From assembly GCA_023396615.1 (NCBI GenBank), contig JAEWVM010000225.1, forward strand, positions 1-34,174: a stretch of DNA of 34,174 nucleotides, read 5' to 3'. Positions 26,398 to 33,957 of this stretch are shown here, in pieces (position 1 is the stretch's first letter; every line of letters starts with the position of its first letter). Source of the DNA: Spirochaetota bacterium (GTDB lineage Bacteria; Spirochaetota; UBA4802; JAFGJZ01). The notes under the pieces are model-generated. The model made no database searches and was not told the origin of the DNA. It worked only from the letters and a program-made list of their open reading frames with translations. The position numbers and the translations under genes are program-made.

Positions 26398-27207
26398 TTA
26401 AATGTTCACACTCGTAACAATAAATTCATCTGGATTATAACTGCCCGGCTCAAAAGTCCTGAACACGGCAATATCCTCATAGTTGTTGCTTTGCATAATC
26501 TTTATCTTGTGAATTTTCGTCAACTCAAGAATTGCGAGAAAAGTAGCAATAATTTCGCCGCGTGTAGACTCCTCAGCAAAAAGCGAAAAGAAATCTATTC
26601 TCTCGGCATTCTGGAGCATATCAATAATGAGCTTAATCTTATCGCTGACAAGTACTTCATCAAATTTAATCGTCCGTTCTTCCTTCTTTTCCGTTCTTCC
26701 GGAAATTCCGGCAAAGGCGTTAAGAAGATCATAAAGAGACATCGTATGCCATTCTTTAGAATCGATAAATTCCGATATGTCCGATGAACGCGAATATGAA
26801 TCCTGGTTAAGGTCATACATTTCGCGGAGTGAACTGCCGGCTTTCTGAAACTTCTTATATTCCAGAAGTTTCTGAACCAGTTCAGGCGGCAGAGGCGGAA
26901 TAAAAAATTCATCATCCATCTCACCTGTCGGGAGAAGTGATTTTGATTTATAATAGGTAAGCTCTGACGCCATAATTATAAAATCGGTGGCGACAGAAAC
27001 ATTCATCTTTTCCATCATCTTCAGATACAGGATATACTGCTCTGTAATCTGCGAAATGGATACTTCCATAATATCAATTTTCGCCTTGCGTATAAGACTC
27101 CACAAAAGATCAAGCGGACCTTCAAAATTGGAAATATGAAGTACGCATGAGTCTTTGGATTCTGTCTGAGCTTCGGGCTCTTCATGTATTTTCTTTTCTT
27201 CTGTCAT
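26398..27207 (-). CDS. scpA: segregation and condensation protein A
   Basis: A 269-residue ScpA, the kleisin of SMC-ScpAB. 'FEGPLDLLWSLIRKAKIDIMEVSISQITEQYILYLKMM' and 'LTYYKSKSLLP' are characteristic of the N-terminal SMC-binding domain; the C-terminal winged helix has 'VATFLAILELTKIHKIKIMQ'-type residues. I prefer the ATG at 27207 over a TTG at 27219, since the latter lies in the T-run of the preceding terminator. The ribosome binding site is weak (GGAT). Confidence 0.92.
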   Translation of the reverse strand: MTEEKKIHEEPEAQTESKDSCVLHISNFEGPLDLLWSLIRKAKIDIMEVSISQITEQYILYLKMMEKMNVSVATDFIIMASELTYYKSKSLLPTGEMDDEFFIPPLPPELVQKLLEYKKFQKAGSSLREMYDLNQDSYSRSSDISEFIDSKEWHTMSLYDLLNAFAGISGRTEKKEERTIKFDEVLVSDKIKLIIDMLQNAERIDFFSLFAEESTRGEIIATFLAILELTKIHKIKIMQSNNYEDIAVFRTFEPGSYNPDEFIVTSVNI

Positions 27208-27217
27208 ATATCCGGCC

Positions 27218-27250
27218 AAAAAAATAACGGAGAGCTGAGCCCTCCGTTAT
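27218..27250 (-). terminator. rho-independent terminator after cheY, upstream of scpA
   Basis: On the minus strand ATAACGGAG and CTCCGTTAT (27242-27250 and 27224-27232) form a 9-bp stem with a 9-nt loop, followed at once by at least six T (27218-27223). It lies about 37 bp past the cheY stop and ends about 11 nt before the scpA ATG. Confidence 0.85.
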
Positions 27251-27286
27251 ATAGTCGGTAAATTAAAGAAAAATCTCAACAGATAA

Positions 27287-27649
27287 TCATCCGTTGAGAG
27301 CTTTTTCAGCAGCTTTCTGCAGTCTTTCCGGAGGAAAAGGTTTAACAACAAAATCCTTTACACCGAGTTTTATCGCTTTAGTAAGAAGGTTTTCCTGACC
27401 GAGAGCCGTAACCATAATTATCTTTGCGGATGAATCCATTTGGAGTATCTCTTCAGCTGCCTGAATTCCATCCTTTTCACGCATAGTTATATCCATGGTT
27501 ACAAGGTCTGGTTTGAATTTTTTATACATTTCGATAGCAATATTGCCGTTTTCGGCTTCACCTACTATCTCATGTCCTTTTGGCACAAGAGCGTCCTTCA
27601 CAAGGGTTCTCATGAATTTCGCATCATCAACAATCAAAATCCTGGCCAT
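27287..27649 (-). CDS. cheY: CheY-like response regulator
   Basis: A 120-residue single receiver domain. I start at the ATG at 27649 (MARILIVDD); the open frame runs 12 codons farther up without purpose. Acid pocket D8/D9, phosphoacceptor D53, T81 and K103 are all present. It is the normal output of CheA, binding the motor or another effector. It lies 92 bp below cheB (55 bp measured to the earliest open frame), in a gap with a TTGACA whose spacing to TAATAT is long (21 bp). Confidence 0.92.
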   Translation of the reverse strand: MARILIVDDAKFMRTLVKDALVPKGHEIVGEAENGNIAIEMYKKFKPDLVTMDITMREKDGIQAAEEILQMDSSAKIIMVTALGQENLLTKAIKLGVKDFVVKPFPPERLQKAAEKALNG

Positions 27650-27740
27650 CTCAATACCCCAAATTAAACTTAATATTAAGAACAAAAACCTTCACTGTCT
27701 GTCAACAAATTCTTTTAGCCTTAAGAGTAAATCACATGAA

Positions 27741-28829
27741 TCATAAATGTTCAACAATTTTTTTGGAAATTTGTTCCAAAGGTACTTTATCAACAACACC
27801 GCCGAGCTCAACCGCTACTCTATTCATCCCATAAACAACGCTTGTTTCCTCATCTTGAGCAACAGTATATCCGCCCTTTTTGCGTATTTTCGACATACCT
27901 TCTGCTCCGTCGCGTCCCATTCCAGTCATAATCACACCTATTAATTCACTGGTATAATTTTCGGCAATCGAAGAAAGCATTACATCAATAGAAGGCCTGT
28001 GTCCTGATACTTTTTCTGATTTACTGAGTCGGATCAAGAATTCATCCGCCCTTTTCTCAAGAATTATATGAGAATGACCTGGTGCGATATATCCGCACCC
28101 CGGAAGCACCTTATCCATATCTTCAGCTTCTTTAACTTCAAGCGAAGATGAAGAATTAAGCCTTTCCGCAAATGCCTTGGTAAAGCCTTCCGGCATATGC
28201 TGAACAACAAGTACCGGTGCAGGAAAATTATCCGGAAATGAAGAAAAAACTTTCATAAGAGCCGACGGCCCGCCCGTAGAAGCACCTATACCGACAAGCT
28301 TTCCGCTCTTTCCGCCTTTAGAAAGTGAATCCATTTTCAAAGGGGCTTCATATTTAAATGAATCTTTGTTATCAGAATATTCTTTCTCATTCTCGAAACG
28401 CGACGGTCTGATACGTATAACACTCTTCGCAACGGCTTTAACTTTTGCGACAAGCTGTGCGGAAAGTTCCTCCGGAGACATCGAAAGAACACTTGAAGGT
28501 TTAGGAACAAAATCAACAGCACCGTACTCGAGAGCCTTGAAAGTAACTTCAGCACCGTATTGAGTAAGAACGCTCATCATTATAACAGGTTTCGGATTGA
28601 CTCTGATTATTTCCCTGAGAGCCTCGAGTCCGTTCATAATCGGCATCTCGATATCCATCGTTATAACGTCAGGATCGAGTGTAAAACTCTTAAAAACCGC
28701 AGTTTTTCCGTTATTGGCATTTCCAACAACAGTAATCTCAGGATCACGCTCCAGCGCATCTGTTATTATTCTGCGGACTAATGCGGAATCATCGACTACT
28801 AAAACCTTAATTTTAGGTTTTTCATTCAT
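27741..28829 (-). CDS. cheB: chemotaxis protein-glutamate methylesterase/deamidase
   Basis: A 362-residue CheB. Receiver domain (about 7-125, phosphoacceptor D59) and C-terminal methylesterase domain (about 178-362). Catalytic S184 ('GASTGG'), H211 ('QHMPEGF') and D307 ('GMGRDGA') are present. CheB demethylates receptor glutamates and can deamidate glutamines to allow adaptation. Its start overlaps the cheA stop by 4 nt (ATGA), inside three tandem ATGA units, with GAGG 5 bases upstream. Confidence 0.95.
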   Translation of the reverse strand: MNEKPKIKVLVVDDSALVRRIITDALERDPEITVVGNANNGKTAVFKSFTLDPDVITMDIEMPIMNGLEALREIIRVNPKPVIMMSVLTQYGAEVTFKALEYGAVDFVPKPSSVLSMSPEELSAQLVAKVKAVAKSVIRIRPSRFENEKEYSDNKDSFKYEAPLKMDSLSKGGKSGKLVGIGASTGGPSALMKVFSSFPDNFPAPVLVVQHMPEGFTKAFAERLNSSSSLEVKEAEDMDKVLPGCGYIAPGHSHIILEKRADEFLIRLSKSEKVSGHRPSIDVMLSSIAENYTSELIGVIMTGMGRDGAEGMSKIRKKGGYTVAQDEETSVVYGMNRVAVELGGVVDKVPLEQISKKIVEHL

Positions 28830-31800
28830 TCATTCCTCAGGTTCGAAACCAATGTTTTCAATGATTCAGAATCCGGAAGAATAAGAAGATTAGCCATAAT
28901 TCTGTCGTCTTCGTAATAGAAAACCGTGTCCATTATGAGAGCATAGTCGTTTTTCATGTTATGAAGAACAAGTATGGAATCAAGTATTGACTGAATATAA
29001 TCGTTAACCATGGCCGGAACGCTCGGCATGATAACAAGACCTGTTTTTTCACTGAAAGCGTTAACAACGGAAGACCCAACAATATTTGTAATTTCTTTCA
29101 GCGCTGATACTGCATCATCATTTATTTCTTTAGTCTTGCCGGTATCAAAACCGTACAAGTCATCTATCAGCGAACATACTGAATCATTCGGCATACTGAG
29201 AAGAATGGTGCCGTGAACATCTCCCGAAAGGGACATATATATTCCGGCATAAACATCATCAACTTTACCCAAAGACGCAGGAATTTTTTCAATAGGAAGC
29301 ATTCTCACTTCAGGTATTGCGATATCGACGCGCTTGCCTATCATTCTCGAAAGAGAATCCGCGCCCTGCATAATTCCGACATTCGCCAGAAGCTGAACCT
29401 TCTTCATGTCTTCAGAATCAATTCCTATCACTTTTTTAATATGCTCATCAACATCACCTGTGCTGAGCACACTGCTTACATTTTTGTGAAGCTCATCTCT
29501 AAACTCATTTAAAGCTTCTTTAACATTCTCATCAGCGGCAACTGTACTTGATTCGAGAACAGGCGTTGTCTGTTCAGAAAATAGAGACCGCGCAGTATTG
29601 GCAGAAACCGCAGGTGTTTCATTTTTCACAACTGTTTTCTCTGCAGGAGCAACGACCTTTGTCTGCTGAACAGGTGAAGAAATTTTTGGACTCGGAGTTT
29701 CTGCTTTCTTCAATTCTTTCAAATCTGACTGTATTGAAGCCGCTCTTTCAGCCTGTACGGCACCTACACCCGACGATGAAATCAGTTCCTTATTAAGGGT
29801 CATTCTCAAATCATCGGTTGCGGCGCCTGCAGAAAGCTCTTTCTGCTCAACAAGCGCAACCGAAGCTTCTTTCTTCTTGAGAATCTGTGAACGCTCTTCT
29901 CTTCCGATTTTATCCTGTTCGCTGATTACTTTATTAATCATTGAAGAAATATCAAGAATCAGACATATACTTCCGTCACCGAGAATCGAAGCACCGGCAA
30001 GTCCGTCAACATTTACATAATTCTGCTCAAGCGACTTTATTACTATTTCCATCTTGCCGACAAGATCCCCGACTATAAGACCGATCTTTCTATTATTATA
30101 TCCGACGACAACCACAGGAATATTTTCTAAGTCGGCAATTTCGTATTCAAGACCCACGAACTGATTCAATCGCAATAACGATAGAATTTCACCGCGCAGA
30201 TTAATAACCTCATGACCTTCAATCGTAGTAATATCTTCCTGGGCGATTTTAATTGTTTCAATAACATCCGAAAGAGGGATTGCATAAACTTCTTTTAGAA
30301 CACTTACCATGATTGCAGGAATAATCGCAAGAGTCAGCGGAAACGCCATGATGAAACGTGTCCCCATTCCAGGTTCTGTTTCGATGCTGATGCTTCCGTT
30401 CATTTCATTTACGACTTCTTTAACGACGTTCATTCCGACTCCGCGTCCTGAAACGTCAGTTATTTTTTCAGCCGTTGAAAATCCCGGATGAAAAATAAAT
30501 TCATAAATGTCCTCATTATCCATTCCTGAAAGAATTTCAGGAGTAACAAGATTTCTCTCCAGAGCCTTACGTTTGATGCCGTCTATATTCAAGCCCTTAC
30601 CGTCGTCAATTACTTCAACATATATCTGGTTTCCGCCCTGATAAGCATTAAGCGTAACTGTTGCGCTTTCAGGCTTTCTTAAAGCAAGCCTCTCCTCAAT
30701 CGATTCAATACCATGATCGATTGAATTTCTAATCATGTGAATAAGCGGTTCACCGATTACATCTACTACCTTTTTATCAAGCTCGGTATCTTCTCCGTTG
30801 GTAACAAGCTGAACGCTTTTTCCGCATTCCCGCGCAAGATCCCTTACGAGACGGTTGAATCTTTCGAAAACCTGACCGATAGGAACCATTCGCGTTTTCA
30901 TTATTCCGCCCTGAAGGTCTTTCGCAATGCGCGACATCTGCTCCATGCGGTTTTTAAATTCATTTATAACGGTTTTATCAGCATTCTGTTTTTTCAAATC
31001 ATCATAAAGACGGTAAAATCCGGAGTTTGCGATTACAAGTTCTCCGACATTATTTAAAAGTTCATCCAGTTTATCGACACTGACTTTTACCGTACGTAAA
31101 ACAGTACCCTTTCTCTTTCTATCAGCATCCTTCCTGTCATCATGAACATCGTCCGAGATAACCGGAGCTAATATCTCCTGAGCTTTATCTGAAACAGACA
31201 CAACACCGGAAGGAAGAGCCTCTTCTTCTTGAGCAGTTTCCTCTTCCTGAGATTTTGATTCGGCTTCGGATGTTGAACCCTGATTCTTATATGTTAAAAC
31301 ATATTTATCATCTTTTTGAGTAAGGCTGATCTTAACGACATCTATGCGGATAATAAGATCCACATCGCATGCCTTAAAAACTGAATCAAGAGGTTCATTT
31401 GTAAGCAGTATAATTTTAAAAGCATCTTTAACTGTTTCGTCAGTAATATCCCCTTCATCCGGAATTGTCTTAATAACCTGACCTATGTTGCGGACATTAT
31501 TGATGACGAGCTGGGCCTTGACCCATTTCATCTGCGCATCTTTTTCTATAAAGACAGTGACTTCGTAGCAGTCCAGTTTATCATCAAGACCCTTTTTCAG
31601 AAGCTTTTTTTCCTGCGGAGTAAATACAGTCTTAGGAGTCTTTTTCATCTCATCCGACTTGGTTTCAGATTTAGATACTTCCTTGGCAGGAGCAGCACCA
31701 GATTTAACTTTGTCATGTATTTCCTGAATTTCACGAATGATACCGCTCAGATCTTCCTGAGGTGCTTCACCCTGTGAAACGGATTCAATAACAGCATTGA

Positions 31801-32092
31801 TGAAATCGAATGATCTGAAAAGAACATCAATTATCTGCTGATTTATTTTAATAGTTTTATCGCGGACACCCTGAAGAAGATTTTCCATCTTATGTGCAAG
31901 GTCGCTCAAATCATTCAAACCGACAAATGCCGCCGAACTTTTCAAAGAATGAGCCGCACGGAAAATATTATTTATTATCGCCTCATCTTCGGGATTCTGT
32001 TCCATTTGAAGAAGATTCTTGTTCAGTTCCTGAATCTGGTCATCAGCCTCTTCAAGAAAAATATCCTGATATTCGCCCAATGAGAAAGCCAT
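28826..32092 (-). CDS. cheA: CheA histidine kinase with C-terminal CheC-type phosphatase domain
   Basis: An unusually long CheA, 1088 residues (typical about 650-750). In order: HPt with phosphorylated H48 ('AAHSLKSSAA'); an acidic/Lys linker; a P2-like CheY/CheB-binding domain (about 175-258); dimerisation helices (330-395); HATPase core (440-588, N456 in 'RNSIDHG', 'DDGKG' 496-500, 'GRGVGMNVV' 549-557); CheW-like domain (about 590-725); a long, Ala/Ser/Thr-rich linker (726-855); and a CheC-like domain (about 880-1085). The CheC active-site signature [DS]x3Ex2Nx22P is complete in the second half: S996, E1000, N1003, P1026. In the first half the equivalent Glu is Leu (901), so that site looks inactive. 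Thus phosphorylation and dephosphorylation of CheY could be on one chain. GAGGAG is 6-7 bases before the ATG. Confidence 0.93.
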   Translation of the reverse strand: MAFSLGEYQDIFLEEADDQIQELNKNLLQMEQNPEDEAIINNIFRAAHSLKSSAAFVGLNDLSDLAHKMENLLQGVRDKTIKINQQIIDVLFRSFDFINAVIESVSQGEAPQEDLSGIIREIQEIHDKVKSGAAPAKEVSKSETKSDEMKKTPKTVFTPQEKKLLKKGLDDKLDCYEVTVFIEKDAQMKWVKAQLVINNVRNIGQVIKTIPDEGDITDETVKDAFKIILLTNEPLDSVFKACDVDLIIRIDVVKISLTQKDDKYVLTYKNQGSTSEAESKSQEEETAQEEEALPSGVVSVSDKAQEILAPVISDDVHDDRKDADRKRKGTVLRTVKVSVDKLDELLNNVGELVIANSGFYRLYDDLKKQNADKTVINEFKNRMEQMSRIAKDLQGGIMKTRMVPIGQVFERFNRLVRDLARECGKSVQLVTNGEDTELDKKVVDVIGEPLIHMIRNSIDHGIESIEERLALRKPESATVTLNAYQGGNQIYVEVIDDGKGLNIDGIKRKALERNLVTPEILSGMDNEDIYEFIFHPGFSTAEKITDVSGRGVGMNVVKEVVNEMNGSISIETEPGMGTRFIMAFPLTLAIIPAIMVSVLKEVYAIPLSDVIETIKIAQEDITTIEGHEVINLRGEILSLLRLNQFVGLEYEIADLENIPVVVVGYNNRKIGLIVGDLVGKMEIVIKSLEQNYVNVDGLAGASILGDGSICLILDISSMINKVISEQDKIGREERSQILKKKEASVALVEQKELSAGAATDDLRMTLNKELISSSGVGAVQAERAASIQSDLKELKKAETPSPKISSPVQQTKVVAPAEKTVVKNETPAVSANTARSLFSEQTTPVLESSTVAADENVKEALNEFRDELHKNVSSVLSTGDVDEHIKKVIGIDSEDMKKVQLLANVGIMQGADSLSRMIGKRVDIAIPEVRMLPIEKIPASLGKVDDVYAGIYMSLSGDVHGTILLSMPNDSVCSLIDDLYGFDTGKTKEINDDAVSALKEITNIVGSSVVNAFSEKTGLVIMPSVPAMVNDYIQSILDSILVLHNMKNDYALIMDTVFYYEDDRIMANLLILPDSESLKTLVSNLRNE

Positions 32093-32107
32093 AATCTTCT
32101 CCTCTTT

Positions 32108-32650
32108 TTACGCCTTAATGTAAGCCTTATCTTTTCTATCCTTCGTCTCTGCATCAGCAAAGAGAATATTCTGCATATTCAGAATTATAATGAGGCGCTC
32201 TTTTAAACGCCCTACACCCTTAATATACTCTTCAGAAACTCCTTCAATGAGAACTGAAGGCGGATCAATATTGTTTTCTCTAATTCTTAGAACCTGAGAT
32301 ACATTATCAACAAGAAGACCTATTAGTTTGTCTTCTGATTCAATTACAATTACACGCGACTGATCGGTAAGAACAGCCTTCGGAAAACCGAAACGCTCAC
32401 GCACATCAACAACCGGGATTACATTTCCGCGCAAGTTGAGAACACCTTTAATAAAATGCGGAGTATTCGGAAGTCTCGTAATCGCAGGAATTCGCAGGAT
32501 TTCGTGCACTGAAAGAATTTCGATGCCGTACTCGACATCCTCAAGCTGAAAGCTCACAAGCTGAACAATCTGACCGTCAAGAAGGTCTTCTTCACCGCCT
32601 GTTAAGGAAGCATTCAGGGTCTGCTCAAGCAAATTTTCATTAGGTTCCAT
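32108..32650 (-). CDS. cheW: chemotaxis coupling protein CheW
   Basis: A 180-residue CheW that couples receptors to CheA. After a ~25-residue acidic/Gln-rich N-terminal tail comes the CheW SH3-like double barrel: 'QLVSFQLEDVEYGIEILSVHEILR', 'GVLNLRGNVIPVVDVRERFG', 'DKLIGLLVDNVSQVLRI' and 'GVGRLKERLIIILNMQNIL'. First gene of the che operon, 15 bp upstream of cheA. Confidence 0.94.
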   Translation of the reverse strand: MEPNENLLEQTLNASLTGGEEDLLDGQIVQLVSFQLEDVEYGIEILSVHEILRIPAITRLPNTPHFIKGVLNLRGNVIPVVDVRERFGFPKAVLTDQSRVIVIESEDKLIGLLVDNVSQVLRIRENNIDPPSVLIEGVSEEYIKGVGRLKERLIIILNMQNILFADAETKDRKDKAYIKA

Positions 32651-32679
32651 AAACGCACCCGCAAAAGAGAATTATTGAT

Positions 32680-32708
32680 ACAGTAGACTATCATCATAAA
32701 ATTGTCAA
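32680..32708 (-). promoter_or_regulatory. sigma-70-like promoter for the che operon
   Basis: On the minus strand TTGACA (32703-32708), a 17-bp spacer and TACTGT (32680-32685). The -35 is perfect and the -10 matches at the key T1, A2 and T6. It is placed about 30 bp before the cheW ATG, after the hairpin that follows zapA. No flagellar sigma-28-type site is visible. Confidence 0.5.
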
Positions 32709-32731
32709 AATATTAATTAGCACCGACAAAT

Positions 32732-32751
32732 ACGCCGGCTTCAGCCGGCGT
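32732..32751 (-). terminator. terminator-like hairpin after zapA
   Basis: ACGCCGGC and GCCGGCGT (32732-32739 and 32744-32751) form a GC-rich 8-bp stem with a 4-nt loop directly after the zapA stop. On the minus strand it is followed by ATTTGT, only a weak T-run, so stopping may be partial. It separates zapA from the che promoter. Confidence 0.4.
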
Positions 32752-33105
32752 TCAGTCTTTTGCGCTGTAATCGTAATTTTCATCAATTTTAAGTTTTTTG
32801 TTCTTATATCCTGAAAAATCACCGATGAGGCCCTGTTCAAGAAGCGTTATAAGTTCATTTGCCCTTTTGGCAACATTTTCATCAATTCCCTTCTCTATTT
32901 CTTTAAGCTGAAAATATTCATCCGCTATATTCAGCGCAGCGAGAATCGCTATCTGAACGGTGTTAGCCGTGTTAACGGAACGGCTGACCTCATTCATTTT
33001 AGAATCTACAAAAGAGGCAAGACGCGCGATATAGTCCCCGCTTGCCTCACCCTGAACGGTGTAATAATTTCCGAAAATATTAACTCGTACTTTGGAACTG
33101 TCCAT
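32752..33105 (-). CDS. zapA: cell division protein ZapA
   Basis: A 117-residue ZapA from the ATG at 33105 (a TTG one codon earlier is open). The N-terminal half has 'KVRVNIFGNYYTVQGEASGDYIARLASFVDSKMNEV' and 'VQIAILAALNIADEYFQLK', the conserved globular head and start of the coiled-coil. ZapA bundles FtsZ filaments at the division site. It follows the acidic coiled-coil gene by 6 nt, a likely coupled pair. Confidence 0.9.
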   Translation of the reverse strand: MDSSKVRVNIFGNYYTVQGEASGDYIARLASFVDSKMNEVSRSVNTANTVQIAILAALNIADEYFQLKEIEKGIDENVAKRANELITLLEQGLIGDFSGYKNKKLKIDENYDYSAKD

Positions 33106-33111
33106 CAAATA

Positions 33112-33765
33112 TTATTTGCCTTCTTCTTCGTCTTCAATGATAAGAAAATCATCGTCATCATCGATGACAATCTCGTCGTCATCGCCGAGAAAATCTTCTT
33201 TTTCTCCGTCATCTACTACTACAGATTCATCTTCTATGTTACTTACGACAACATCATCGTCATCATCATCAAGAAGAATTATTTCATCATCGGAAGCGGT
33301 TTCTTCATCAATAGTCTGAACGCCGAGTGAATCATCAGAATCATCAATGACGACAATTCCGTCATCCGCATCTGACTCATTCATCATGGTCTCAACTCTG
33401 ACCGGAGCAGAAGAAGGTTTATGTGCTGAAGGTTTACTTTTAGGGATTGAATCACCGGCTGGAATAGGTCCGGAACCTCCCTGAAGGGAATCCATTTTAC
33501 CGAGAAGAGCAATAATCTTCTTCTCAAGAACATCTTCTTTTGATTTAAGCTCATCAAGCTGCTTAATGGTATCATCAAGTTCTTTCTGAATCTTCAGAAC
33601 TTCTCTTTCTTTTTCTTCTAGTGTAAGTTTTGCGTCTTCGGCTTCTGTTTTAAGTTTTTCGTTATCATTCTCTAAACGCGAATTTTCAACGCGAAGATCA
33701 CCTATAAGCTGAAGCGCCTTTATTACCCTGCTTTCAAGTTCCTCTAATTGTTGCATCGAAATCAT
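33112..33765 (-). CDS. coiled-coil protein with long acidic tail (ZapB-like, partner of ZapA)
   Basis: A 217-residue protein. ATG at 33765 with GGAGGT at good spacing. Residues ~5-95 are a continuous coiled coil ('LEELESRVIKALQLIGDLRVENSRLENDNEKL...') resembling ZapB-type division proteins. Residues ~96-125 are a Pro/Ser/Lys linker. Residues ~126-217 are acidic, with repeated hydrophobic-then-Asp modules at 136-142, 161-174, 181-186, 198-206 and 207-215. No enzymatic motif. Being directly upstream of zapA strongly suggests a division role; the acidic tail is not standard for ZapB. Related genes of this sort may exist in other diderms. Confidence 0.7.
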   Translation of the reverse strand: MISMQQLEELESRVIKALQLIGDLRVENSRLENDNEKLKTEAEDAKLTLEEKEREVLKIQKELDDTIKQLDELKSKEDVLEKKIIALLGKMDSLQGGSGPIPAGDSIPKSKPSAHKPSSAPVRVETMMNESDADDGIVVIDDSDDSLGVQTIDEETASDDEIILLDDDDDDVVVSNIEDESVVVDDGEKEDFLGDDDEIVIDDDDDFLIIEDEEEGK

Positions 33766-33870
33766 TTACCACCTCCAGAACGGGCGTAGGATAAGTTATA
33801 TGCCGATAAATCGTCCTTTAGATTATCGGCCTTCGCCGATTTCTTTGCAAACATTTTTTACCGCATAGTC
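33766..33870 (-). promoter_or_regulatory. structured 5' leader with two mutually exclusive hairpins
   Basis: In the likely ~100-nt leader of the coiled-coil/zapA operon, three related segments occur in transcript order: ATCGGC (33840-33835), GCCGATAA (33830-33823) and TTATCGGC (33809-33802). Segment 2 can pair with segment 1 (6 bp, tetraloop) or segment 3 (8 bp, 13-nt loop), not both. No T-run follows the second hairpin, so control of translation or mRNA stability is more likely than termination. No known riboswitch class is recognised. Confidence 0.5.
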
Positions 33871-33875
33871 GATTT

Positions 33876-33903
33876 ATTATACTATTTCCTTCTTATTAAT
33901 CAA
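33876..33903 (-). promoter_or_regulatory. sigma-70 promoter for the coiled-coil/zapA operon
   Basis: Minus strand: TTGATT (33898-33903), a 16-bp spacer and a perfect TATAAT (33876-33881). It lies directly after the terminator of the upstream gene and about 110 bp before the first start codon. Confidence 0.6.
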
Positions 33904-33907
33904 GCAT

Positions 33908-33934
33908 AAAAAACGCGCCTCTTGCCGGCGCGTT
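33908..33934 (-). terminator. rho-independent terminator of the ACT-like gene
   Basis: On the minus strand AACGCGCC and GGCGCGTT (33927-33934 and 33912-33919) form a perfect 8-bp stem with a 7-nt loop; the stem ends in TT and is followed by TTTT (33908-33911). It lies 24 bp past the stop at 33958. Confidence 0.8.
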
Positions 33935-33957
33935 AAAATGACAAAAACATTATCATA

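Noticed and set aside
27673..27705. TTGACA and TAATAT upstream of cheY as a promoter
   Set aside because: Spacing is 21 bp; cheY may be read from the cheW promoter instead. Listed because the same odd spacing recurs at 13432.
33092..33319. Serine-rich open frame on the plus strand
   Set aside because: It is the complement of the Asp/Glu-rich tail of the coiled-coil gene (GAT/GAC codons read as TCA/TCG-type codons), so the serine runs are an artefact.
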